Of a DNA stretch of 23,621 nucleotides, positions 17,576-23,508 are shown piece by piece. The notes below the pieces were generated by a model. That model saw only the letters and a list, made by a program, of their open reading frames with translations. It was not told the DNA's origin and did no database searches. Origin of the DNA: a virus; the IMG/VR virus record IMGVR_UViG_3300042558_000354, positions 1 to 23,621 of that record; one strand, written 5' to 3'. Position 1 is the first letter of the stretch. Each line of letters starts with the position of its first letter. Made by a program: the position numbers and the translations under genes.

Positions 17576-17825
17576 TGAATTTCTCAAAGGCATCAAAGCC
17601 AGAGAAAGAGTAGTGGTCCTAAAAGAGATTATCAGAGTAGACAGTCTTCAGTTAGGTATCTATAAAGACTCCATAGTTCCTAACTATGAAAGTGTAATTA
17701 AGAAGTCTAAAGAAGAAGTGACTAAGCTGAATCGTGACTTAGTTATAAAAGAATCTGAACTTAAGATTTACCGTTACGGATTTATAGGCATGACCATTCT
17801 AGCCGTACTAGGATTTATATTTTAA
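17475..17825 (+). CDS. Exported protein with C-terminal membrane helix, spanin-like, out of frame inside the upstream gene
   Basis: The frame is open from an ATG at 17436, but the ATG at 17475 puts a normal export signal at the N-terminus (MIRYKWLLILCLTLMAQNSYSQ) after an AT-rich leader, so that start is preferred, giving 116 residues. A charged coiled-coil middle (LKEIIRVDSLQLGIY to LVIKESELK) is followed by a terminal membrane helix (YGFIGMTILAVLGFIF). A signal at one end and a membrane helix at the other, with a coiled coil between, is the layout of unimolecular spanins; the Cys in LILCL is a poor lipobox, so lipidation is uncertain. Overlap with the upstream gene is 101 bases in another frame. 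Its TAA overlaps the ATG of the nuclease gene (TAATG). Confidence 0.6.
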   Translation: MIRYKWLLILCLTLMAQNSYSQSLDSLPLKELNNEFLKGIKARERVVVLKEIIRVDSLQLGIYKDSIVPNYESVIKKSKEEVTKLNRDLVIKESELKIYRYGFIGMTILAVLGFIF

Positions 17826-18403
17826 TGAAAAACTTTATCTTACCTTTATTCCTACTAGTTATTGCACCGTTGAGTGCACAGAGGGATAGTATTTTAATCA
17901 AAACTCCAATCTACTCTTGTGTATACTCTGAGGTACTACAACAACCTAAAAGAGTATGGTACACAGTACAATGCCCTAGTGGAAGTTATCCACGTAAAGG
18001 AATGGACTTCTATATAGTGGACAGTATTAAAACTTCTGACCACAAAGACTACGAGAATAACGTATGGGACAAAGGACACTGCGCACCAGCAGCGGACTTT
18101 AACTGTACCAGAGAAACTCTTTGGCAGACATTTTCTTACTTGAATTGTATTCTCCAACACGAGAAACTTAATAGAGGCGCATGGAGGTTACTAGAAGCAT
18201 ACGAGAGAGACTTAGCAAAGACAAATAAAATAGAAGTAGAGATAAGAGTAGTCTATGGGCCTAAGGCAGCCAAACTACCAACAGGTGCTACTATACCTAC
18301 AGCTTTCTACAAGACTATAAAATTTGGAAATAAAAAAGAGGTGTATTATTTCTTAAACGAAGCACCTAAAACAACTGATTTCAAGCAGTTCAGAGTTCTA
18401 TAA
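17825..18403 (+). CDS. Secreted DNA/RNA non-specific endonuclease (NUC, beta-beta-alpha-metal fold)
   Basis: The protein has 192 residues. Residues 1-19 are a clear signal peptide (MKNFILPLFLLVIAPLSAQ). The motif WDKGHCAPAADFN (about residues 81-93) corresponds to the DRGH/N-K-G-H motif of Serratia nuclease and EndoG, with His as general base. The TFSYLNCILQ helix and the following N-RGAWRLLEAYERDLA segment match the metal-binding Asn helix of the family. It is short but covers the core. The gene is coupled by TAATG to the spanin-like gene and sits where an endolysin would be expected. It should act in the periplasm or outside the cell, perhaps removing host nucleic acid at lysis or attacking incoming rival DNA; the role is inference, the family is well supported. 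Confidence 0.8.
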   Translation: MKNFILPLFLLVIAPLSAQRDSILIKTPIYSCVYSEVLQQPKRVWYTVQCPSGSYPRKGMDFYIVDSIKTSDHKDYENNVWDKGHCAPAADFNCTRETLWQTFSYLNCILQHEKLNRGAWRLLEAYERDLAKTNKIEVEIRVVYGPKAAKLPTGATIPTAFYKTIKFGNKKEVYYFLNEAPKTTDFKQFRVL

Positions 18404-18404
18404 G

Positions 18405-18434
18405 TTGTTTTATTGCAAATTATTTTTTAGTTTG
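18405..18434 (+). promoter_or_regulatory. Possible promoter for the small gene at 18459
   Basis: A TTG at 18405-18407 and TTAGTTTG at 18427-18434 resemble the Bacteroidota -33 and -7 elements with one mismatch in the TAnnTTTG core and a spacing of about 19. It lies in the AT-rich 55-base gap after the nuclease gene, the only unlinked gap in the late block after 14829. Confidence 0.35.
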
Positions 18435-18458
18435 CATAAAATATTATGAGAATTACCC

Positions 18459-18725
18459 ATGACTATTCATGAATTAGAGCTTGAAATCAATCAATTTTTC
18501 TTAGATTCTGAAAAAGAAGTTGATGATCAAGGTAACAGACAAAAGGGCATTTACCCTAATGCTGTAATTTTAACAGAAGACCATTACAAAAATTTTGTAA
18601 AAGAACTTCTGCACATTGCTAATGACGCAGAATTTCCTGAAGGTTTATTTATCAAATCAATTTGCGCCCTTAAAGTAATTATTTCCCAAGAGGATATGAT
18701 AAAGCCTAGAGTAGTTCGTTTATAA
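18459..18725 (+). CDS. Small acidic hypothetical protein
   Basis: This gene encodes 88 residues of unknown family. It is helical and acidic (ELELEINQFFLDSEKEVDD), with no signal or membrane segment. The ATG at 18446 is followed by an in-frame stop after eight codons, so 18459 is the usable start. It is separated from the nuclease gene by 55 bases with a possible promoter of its own, and is followed directly by the bidirectional terminator. Being apart from the lysis block and short, it may be an independently expressed host-interaction protein, but nothing in the sequence proves it. Confidence 0.65.
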   Translation: MTIHELELEINQFFLDSEKEVDDQGNRQKGIYPNAVILTEDHYKNFVKELLHIANDAEFPEGLFIKSICALKVIISQEDMIKPRVVRL

Positions 18726-18730
18726 AAAGA

Positions 18731-18757
18731 AAAACCCGACCATAAGATCGGGCTTTT
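18731..18757. terminator. Bidirectional intrinsic terminator between convergent gene blocks
   Basis: CCCGA (18735-18739) pairs with TCGGG (18748-18752) around an eight-base loop, flanked by A-runs on the left and CTTTT on the right. On the reverse strand the stem is followed by a strong T-run (TTTTTCTTTTTAT). It lies just after the stop of the last rightward gene and 22 bases after the end of the last leftward gene, so it can end both transcripts. Confidence 0.8.
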
Positions 18758-18778
18758 CGATGAACAAAAAAGAAGGGT

Positions 18779-19102
18779 TTAATATTCGGGACCGTTAGTC
18801 TCCTTAAAAAACTTTGCAATTTCGTAAGGATCTACCAAATTTACAACAATTGGTTCAGAAGTTATCTCAAATTTTTTGATTTTAACAGGAACTTTTTGTT
18901 TTGTAGCTGGATCTATCTTGTACTCGTACTCCACGGGATTAAGCTTGTCTGAGTTATGAGCAAGCACTACTGCTAGTCCATTCTTCTCAGGATAAGTCAT
19001 AATTACTCTGTCTAGATCGAAAGAAAAACCAGTTTTGGTAACTAGTTCCATCTCATCTCCGTCTTCGATTTTTTGCTTTTCGGTGTAATAAAATAGTCTC
19101 AT
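18779..19102 (-). CDS. Hypothetical protein, last gene of the leftward block
   Basis: This gene encodes 107 residues with no recognised family. The protein is rich in beta-strand patterns (MRLFYYTEKQKI, GLAVVLAHNS, KKFEITSEPIVVNLV) with many Lys and Glu, and is soluble. It starts one base after the stop of the upstream membrane-anchored gene and ends near the terminator. A small regulatory or modifying protein is possible, but the sequence does not show a function. Confidence 0.7.
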   Translation of the reverse strand: MRLFYYTEKQKIEDGDEMELVTKTGFSFDLDRVIMTYPEKNGLAVVLAHNSDKLNPVEYEYKIDPATKQKVPVKIKKFEITSEPIVVNLVDPYEIAKFFKETNGPEY

Positions 19103-19103
19103 A

Positions 19104-19466
19104 TTATTTTCTAGGTCTTTTAGGTCTGCTTTGAGTTACTGAATCAGTAATTTGGTCGTTAACTGGGTTGGCTTTAGGCTGTGCTTCGCAGTCAGGTCTT
19201 TCATTAGTCGGTTTATTTTTTTCAGACATTTGCTGAATCGCGTTTAATTCTAATGTTAATCTATGCTTTTGTAACTCATGGAGTTCAGAAGCCCTACCAA
19301 AATTAGCTTTAATCAACTCTACATTTTTCTGCGTTAAGTCTACCAAAATATCCTGTTGAGCCGCATGTCTAGCTGCTGTTTTGTTCAATGCTTTTACCTC
19401 ATTGATAAGTGCTATTCCTACAAACAGAAGTATAGCAGCAATAAGTGATAATACAAATAGTGTCAT
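19104..19466 (-). CDS. Hypothetical membrane-anchored coiled-coil protein
   Basis: The protein has 120 residues. Residues 2-22 are an N-terminal membrane helix (TLFVLSLIAAILLFVGIAL); residues about 25-85 are a heptad-like helix rich in Ala, Leu, Glu and Lys; the tail is Pro/Gln/Lys-rich and ends in RPKRPRK. This is single-pass topology with a basic end. It resembles small phage membrane proteins in layout only; no family is recognised. It starts three bases after the stop of the GroES-like gene. Confidence 0.65.
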   Translation of the reverse strand: MTLFVLSLIAAILLFVGIALINEVKALNKTAARHAAQQDILVDLTQKNVELIKANFGRASELHELQKHRLTLELNAIQQMSEKNKPTNERPDCEAQPKANPVNDQITDSVTQSRPKRPRK

Positions 19467-19469
19467 AGC

Positions 19470-19745
19470 TTACCAAACAATTGAAATGTCCATTGCTCTA
19501 ACTAACATCTTAGGTTCTCCGTCAATCTCCAATACTTCAGTCATAGCTAAAGTACTTGGACTAACATACACAGTGTCTCCAGGCTCAAGGTCAATAACTT
19601 CGTCGCCTACAGCATAAACGGTAAGAGCAGAAAACTTTTTAAGTTCATCTGCCATTAATTCTCTTTCAACTTCTGGAGACAATTCTAGTCCCAAGTCGTT
19701 AATTTTAGGTTGGTCTAATAAGACTCTTGTTCCTCTTAGTTTCAT
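19470..19745 (-). CDS. GroES-like co-chaperonin (Cpn10 fold)
   Basis: The protein has 91 residues, close to the usual 95-100 of GroES. It has the Cpn10 order: an opening strand RGTRVLLDQP, a variable mobile-loop stretch (about residues 13-35), VYAVGDEVIDLEPGDTVYVSP in the position of the GroES 'VGxxxxxxVKxGDxVxF' segment, and a final RAMDISIVW like the C-terminal 'E.DILAVV' strand. GroES caps the GroEL ring; phage versions (such as T4 gp31) let GroEL fold large capsid proteins. A leftward, early-type location fits a protein made before virion assembly. It follows dCMP deaminase after two bases. Divergence is high, so family placement is good but not certain. Confidence 0.65.
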   Translation of the reverse strand: MKLRGTRVLLDQPKINDLGLELSPEVERELMADELKKFSALTVYAVGDEVIDLEPGDTVYVSPSTLAMTEVLEIDGEPKMLVRAMDISIVW

Positions 19746-19747
19746 AA

Positions 19748-20188
19748 TTATAGTTTGTTGGTTGGTTTTTTATCTACGCGACTTACATCTATGTCGCAAT
19801 CTTTTAATAGTTTGATTCCAGAGTTATCTCTGTAATCTTTTAGATAATACACTTTTTTAATCCCACTCTGAATAATCAGCTTAGCACATTCTAAACAACA
19901 GGAGTGCGTTAAATACATAGTCGCTCCTTCTGTTGATATGGGTGACTTACAAGCCTTTGTAATTGCATTAGACTCTGCATGCAGGACATAAGGAAAGGTA
20001 ACGTTATTTTCCTCACACTTATTTGGCCTACCAGATGGTGTGCCATTGTATCCAAAAGAAATTATGTTTCCATCTTTTACAATAACAGCACCAACCTGTA
20101 AGCGTTCACAGTAAGATTCTTTTGCAATCCTTTGTGCTAGGTCTAAATATAGATTAAGTTTATTTTCAGCGTGATTTAATTTGCGCAT
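19748..20188 (-). CDS. dCMP deaminase (ComEB-like)
   Basis: The protein has 146 residues with the complete deaminase core: VGAVIVKDGNIISFGYNGTPSG (residues 32-53), zinc ligand and proton-shuttle HAE (70-72), and the zinc pair Cys98-x-x-Cys101 in THSCCLECAK. The enzyme turns dCMP into dUMP, feeding dTMP synthesis, a common phage function in AT-rich genomes. The Pro before the first zinc Cys (PCxxC) is replaced by Cys97, a mild oddity. Residue Cys58 in GRPNKCEE may join a second structural zinc site as in T4 dCMP deaminase. The 5' end overlaps the preceding gene by 13 bases. Confidence 0.88.
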   Translation of the reverse strand: MRKLNHAENKLNLYLDLAQRIAKESYCERLQVGAVIVKDGNIISFGYNGTPSGRPNKCEENNVTFPYVLHAESNAITKACKSPISTEGATMYLTHSCCLECAKLIIQSGIKKVYYLKDYRDNSGIKLLKDCDIDVSRVDKKPTNKL

Positions 20189-20607
20189 AACTGGTACCTG
20201 TAGATTTCTTTTGAATAATCTAGTTCAAAGTTAAAACTTCTAATTGGTAATACAGATAAAGCTGCTGTAGAAAAGTCATCAAATTTATTAGCTTTAAAGT
20301 TTTTAAAATCCTGTCTATAGTTAGGACCAACTTTAAACACCAACATTCTAAACTTATCGTCTACATCATACCAATCTTGAAAGGCTTTAAACCCAGTAAT
20401 TTTTTTCTCTAACTCATTGTAGTACTTATCGTTTGTATTAAATAAAAAATACAAACAATCTTTGTGTTTACCTCTGTATCCGTAATCATCAAGGTATACG
20501 TTTACAAGTCCCGAACCTAACAACAAACTAAAACTATCAGACATAAAAATGAAACTCGTGATAAGTTTTGTTGTTAAATTAAGTTGGGCTATTTCTTTCG
20601 CATTCAT
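20176..20607 (-). CDS. Hypothetical protein between nuclease and dCMP deaminase genes
   Basis: This gene encodes 143 residues, family not recognised. The sequence reads as a mixed alpha/beta protein with aromatic-rich strands (GLVNVYLDDYGY, CLYFLFNT, FRMLVFKVGPNY) and a helix with KFDDFSTAALS. There is no signal peptide or membrane helix. The ATG at 20607 lies one base after the TAG of the nuclease gene, so this start is preferred over a second Met at codon 22. Tight spacing on both sides places it in the early metabolic operon. Confidence 0.7.
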   Translation of the reverse strand: MNAKEIAQLNLTTKLITSFIFMSDSFSLLLGSGLVNVYLDDYGYRGKHKDCLYFLFNTNDKYYNELEKKITGFKAFQDWYDVDDKFRMLVFKVGPNYRQDFKNFKANKFDDFSTAALSVLPIRSFNFELDYSKEIYRYQLCAN

Positions 20608-20608
20608 A

Positions 20609-21592
20609 CTACAATTTAGGCAAATTTATAGGTCTTACTCCATTATTCAAATAGTCTTCCATACGATATTCCCACAAATCATTCTCTGTATGCCAAGCAA
20701 GACGTTTAATTGCTTGAGAAAAGCCATCGTACTCTTTAGAGATCATTTTACCACCGCTATGTCCAAACTTAATAATGTCTGGCCCAGCCTCAAACACAAG
20801 TGGGTTTTTAGCATTTGTTTGATTTACTACAATAAATCTAAACGTACCCACCTTATCACAGTTAAACTTGTACAGAGTATCTGAGAATAAGATTCCGTGA
20901 GTGTAGAAAGCTGCTTGAAAATCATATCTCAATGTCCAGAAGTTAGCAACCCAAGAATCTATTTTGTAGTTAGTGGTTTTGATGTCTACAGGATACACAG
21001 CCCGCTCTTCTTTGTCAACGATTAACATATCTAAAAGTCCTTTACACTCATAACCATCGTATTCAAAATAAAGAGGATACTGATAGTGCACTTCGTATCT
21101 TTCTGTGTTCCTAAAGTACTTACTGGTAAAAGGATGTGTCAAAAGAGTTTCTTTAGCCATCTGAATCTGAGCAAACTGCTGTGGGGTAATTACAGTTTTA
21201 TTTTCTCCCTCAATTAAGTCGTGGAAATAAGCAGCGCCTTCTGTTTTAAATCTTTCTTTTACCTTTTCTAAAGTATCTCGTTTGAACCCTGCTTCTTGGT
21301 AGGCGATCTCTTCTACATTTGGATTGTCTCTATGTATAAATAAACTCCATACATAGTCGCCCATTTGACCTGTAGGTCTTTCTACTGTGCTAATATGAAA
21401 CTTATCAAAGAAGGCATCTTCATTCTGCGTAAGAAGAATGTCTACACCATCTCCTACAGCAATATTTACTTTAGGCTCATCAAGTTCACTTTCAAAGTTA
21501 TCATCTAGAAAGTTAGAGGGGTGGGTGAGAATCTTTTTTAGTTTGCTTTGACTAATGGCTTTACTGCCTAGGTATTTTTCATCTGTTATCAT
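20609..21592 (-). CDS. PD-(D/E)XK nuclease, RecE/Cas4-like exonuclease
   Basis: The protein has 327 residues. The catalytic core is visible: KGLLDML with Asp188, PVDIKTT with Asp203 and Lys205, and RYDFQAAFY with Gln226. G-x-x-D ... D-x-K ... Q-x-x-x-Y is the signature of PDDEXK exonucleases of the RecE/lambda-exo/Cas4 type often found in crAss-like and other phage replication blocks. The N-terminal SQSKLKKIL helix with HPSNFL (residues 14-28) is the typical start of this group. It would resect double-stranded DNA ends for recombination or replication. It uses a TAG stop. The gap before its start holds a hairpin and a doubtful small frame. Confidence 0.8.
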   Translation of the reverse strand: MITDEKYLGSKAISQSKLKKILTHPSNFLDDNFESELDEPKVNIAVGDGVDILLTQNEDAFFDKFHISTVERPTGQMGDYVWSLFIHRDNPNVEEIAYQEAGFKRDTLEKVKERFKTEGAAYFHDLIEGENKTVITPQQFAQIQMAKETLLTHPFTSKYFRNTERYEVHYQYPLYFEYDGYECKGLLDMLIVDKEERAVYPVDIKTTNYKIDSWVANFWTLRYDFQAAFYTHGILFSDTLYKFNCDKVGTFRFIVVNQTNAKNPLVFEAGPDIIKFGHSGGKMISKEYDGFSQAIKRLAWHTENDLWEYRMEDYLNNGVRPINLPKL

Positions 21593-21774
21593 TTTCTTTT
21601 TTCAATTAAAAGTGTAAAGTAAAGCCAGCCTAAATGAAAGTGGCTACTTTGTGTTGTTGTTTTTGAGTAAGCCACTAAGGGTAAAAAATAAAAATACACA
21701 AAGGGTGTATCACGTTGTCCTATTTTCTTGCGGAAAAAACTAGTGACTGTTATCTTGAACTTTCCTATCGTCAT
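21589..21774 (-). CDS. Doubtful small reading frame in the gap before the nuclease gene
   Basis: The frame is 61 codons. It overlaps the preceding gene by 35 bases in another frame, and its TGA overlaps the ATG of the nuclease gene (ATGA), which would suit coupling. The peptide is aromatic and basic (TPFVYFYFLPLVAYSK) with one possible membrane segment, but the low quality of its second half and the hairpin inside it argue for an untranslated regulatory gap instead. Confidence 0.25.
   Translation of the reverse strand: MTIGKFKITVTSFFRKKIGQRDTPFVYFYFLPLVAYSKTTTQSSHFHLGWLYFTLLIEKRK
21639..21676. promoter_or_regulatory. Hairpin in the 147-base gap before the nuclease gene
   Basis: AGTGGCTACT (21639-21648) pairs with AGTAAGCCACT (21666-21676), giving ten base pairs with one bulged A and a 17-base loop. 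Neither strand has a clean T-run after it, so a simple terminator is unlikely. It sits in the only long gap of the leftward block. Confidence 0.45.
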
Positions 21775-22129
21775 AGTGTGGTTTTTCTCTTAAAATGTAC
21801 TCAAGGAACATTGTGTTGCACATCACGTGGCTGATATGTCTACAGCCCGACTCAGAATCTACGTCTTCTCCTTTTAGAAAAGCAAACAAGTGACGCATTA
21901 AACTCTCGCTAACTTGAGTTACAGGCATACCTTTCTTCCAGTTGTCTTTACTGTACTTCTTTGCACCATACTCTAACACTCTAACTAGTCCTTCTAATGA
22001 GTCAAAGTCTACCATAGACCAAGATAACTTACCCTGATTGTATCTGAGTGCTTGGTCTCGTTCAATTAATGCTTTCTCGAAGTCATCAACTTCTTGATCA
22101 ATTTCTTTTTTAATACTATTGTTTTCCAT
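21740..22129 (-). CDS. DUF5664-type dATP/dGTP diphosphohydrolase-like protein
   Basis: The protein has 129 residues. It shows the characteristic order of this phage family: ALRYNQGKLSWSMVDF, LVRVLEYGAKKYSKDNWKKG, ESLMRHLFAFLKGEDVDSES and CRHISHVMCNTMFLEYIL. The helix-rich fold with E, D, SG-x-x-H and N residues would bind metal and a dNTP. Members have been named dATP/dGTP diphosphohydrolase (N-terminal domain), functionally close to the MazG/MazZ enzymes; the likely reaction is dNTP to dNMP and pyrophosphate. With dCMP deaminase nearby, it points to remodelling of the dNTP pool. No 2-aminoadenine pathway gene (PurZ) is visible. The stop is TAG, and the start overlaps the preceding gene by 14 bases. 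Confidence 0.7.
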   Translation of the reverse strand: MENNSIKKEIDQEVDDFEKALIERDQALRYNQGKLSWSMVDFDSLEGLVRVLEYGAKKYSKDNWKKGMPVTQVSESLMRHLFAFLKGEDVDSESGCRHISHVMCNTMFLEYILREKPHYDDRKVQDNSH

Positions 22130-22580
22130 ATTGTATTTCTTTTATTGGTTCTGGTATTTCTACCCCTAGCATATCTCGGCCAAAATTAATAACGTCATCT
22201 ATAAACTTATGAACCTCATTCTTTTTAGCTTTAGATAAAGACATAGGTATTTTCTTAAATTCTTCTCCAAATAAAATCTCTTCATACAAAAAAAGAGTTT
22301 TCAAGATAGTCATGACTTCATCTTTTGTCATTGACCTACCTTCCAATTCTTCTAATGCTTCTTTTATTATCGGAAGAACAATTCCGTAAAAATATGCAAG
22401 TTGCGGCAAAGTTCTCTTACCATCTATCCTTGTTACGCATATTTCTACAAATATTTCAGGATCGCCCATCATCAACTCTTCGTAATAGGACTGTAATAAC
22501 TCTCTATCTACTTTAAGGTGTACGGTTCCGTCAATATTTTTACTTAGTTTGCCAGGTAAATAAATTCTATTTATTGACAT
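22116..22580 (-). CDS. Possible NinB-like recombination protein
   Basis: The protein has 154 residues. The stretch GKRTLPQLAYFYGIVLPIIK followed by a helix and MTKDEVMTILKTLFL resembles a phage family with the pattern R-S-x-x-Q-N-x-Y-x-W-G-V-V-x-P-x-I and a later 'E-x-H-x-x-L-K'. That family is often annotated as NinB/Orf-like or unknown. NinB-type proteins bind single-stranded DNA and help recombination, which would fit the exonuclease downstream. The similarity is by pattern only. It ends in TAG and overlaps the next gene by 14 bases. Confidence 0.4.
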   Translation of the reverse strand: MSINRIYLPGKLSKNIDGTVHLKVDRELLQSYYEELMMGDPEIFVEICVTRIDGKRTLPQLAYFYGIVLPIIKEALEELEGRSMTKDEVMTILKTLFLYEEILFGEEFKKIPMSLSKAKKNEVHKFIDDVINFGRDMLGVEIPEPIKEIQYGKQ

Positions 22581-22590
22581 CTTGTTTTTT

Positions 22591-22626
22591 CTAATTCTTT
22601 TTTAATTCTTTTCTAATTCTTCTAAT
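22591..22626 (-). repeat. Short 11-bp tandem repeat across a stop codon
   Basis: On the + strand the units are CTAATTCTTTT (22591-22601), TTAATTCTTTT (22602-22612), CTAATTCTT (22613-22621) and a partial CTAAT. The TAA stop of the 92-residue gene lies in the second unit (22602-22604). The period is not a multiple of three, so a change in copy number would alter the C-terminus. Confidence 0.6.
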
Positions 22627-22880
22627 AGCTTAAATGCTAATTCTTCTTCTTTGTTTATTAAACTGTCGTCGCTTAGCTTTTTCTTAAAAGCATCATCTAT
22701 CTGTTTAATAAAGAATGAGTTAGCAGCTTTAGCATTACTTGCTGCTTTCTTAAGTTCTGGACTAAGAAACTCTCGAATCCATTGGTATTGGATATTGAGG
22801 GCCCGTGCTAATACATAGGCCCTTCTAATATCCTTTAACTTTTGTTCCTCAGTTAGCTTGGGGAGGGTGGTGTTGTTCAT
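22602..22880 (-). CDS. Small helical hypothetical protein
   Basis: This gene encodes 92 residues, all-helical and charged: LTEEQKLKDIRRAYVLARAL, then a central Ala/Lys helix and an acidic end (NKEEELAFKLLEELEKN). No family is recognised. It begins inside the 3' end of the Api92/YubB-like gene (32-base overlap) and ends within a short tandem repeat. A DNA-binding or adaptor role is possible from size and charge but not shown. Confidence 0.6.
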   Translation of the reverse strand: MNNTTLPKLTEEQKLKDIRRAYVLARALNIQYQWIREFLSPELKKAASNAKAANSFFIKQIDDAFKKKLSDDSLINKEEELAFKLLEELEKN

Positions 22881-23508
22881 ACTTATTGAAAGCTTCTTCT
22901 AACTCTGTTTTCTCTTCTTCTGTAAGTTTCCAAATATCGGCATTAAATTCTTTAATAATGTCATCTAGAGAATCAAAAACCCCATCTTCAATGTTACAAA
23001 GTAATTGATCCCAATAAGATTCTGGATTGTTCTTTTGCATAAACTCACGGTAGGTTATTTGTAGTTCTGTAACTTCTCCGTCAGTAGTAATTTCAAACTC
23101 ACCTGCAAAATCCATTCCTGGTTCTTCATAGTTACCTTCTCCCTTTAGCTTATACTTTCTACAAATCTTTCGGAATAAAGGCAGCATAGGGCTCCAAGCA
23201 CTGTCTCCGTGTAGTACTATAGCATCATCTCCTTCATTGTATTCCCAATTACACTCAAACCATTTACTGCCATACTTTTCATACACATCAAAATGATTGC
23301 TTAGTTCTGTAGGTTTCTTAAAAAGAAGCTTAGGAGCACTAGTAGAGTGTACCCAAAATGCCGTCTCGTATTTAGGAATCTCTTTTCCTTTGTCGGTGTA
23401 CTCTTCTTTAAGAGCGTCGTCTCTAAGTTTAGTTAATCTGTTGTTTAGTCTTTTAACTTCTTTAGAGTCACCATAAAGAGTAATGTAGTTGTAACAATGA
23501 TTTGCCAT
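22849..23508 (-). CDS. Api92/YubB-like protein with ferredoxin-fold domain
   Basis: The protein has 219 residues. The opening MANHCYNYITLYGDSKEV, the central SAWSPMLPLFRKICRKYKL and the later YEEPGMDFAGEFEI with a following 'T-D-G-E' are the hallmarks of the Api92-like / DUF1281 (YubB ferredoxin-like) family found in phages and plasmids. The molecular function of this family is not established. A C-terminal acidic helix (LTEEEKTELEEAFNKYEQHH) is extra. The ATG overlaps the TAA of the upstream gene (TAATG). The stop is TGA, showing that TGA is not recoded. Confidence 0.75.
   Translation of the reverse strand: MANHCYNYITLYGDSKEVKRLNNRLTKLRDDALKEEYTDKGKEIPKYETAFWVHSTSAPKLLFKKPTELSNHFDVYEKYGSKWFECNWEYNEGDDAIVLHGDSAWSPMLPLFRKICRKYKLKGEGNYEEPGMDFAGEFEITTDGEVTELQITYREFMQKNNPESYWDQLLCNIEDGVFDSLDDIIKEFNADIWKLTEEEKTELEEAFNKYEQHHPPQAN

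Noticed and set aside
20549-20884. 111-codon forward-strand frame opposite the PDDEXK nuclease gene, plus frames at 19381-19617 and 22325-22516
   Set aside because: All cover leftward genes with recognisable motifs and lack any start signal or family pattern.
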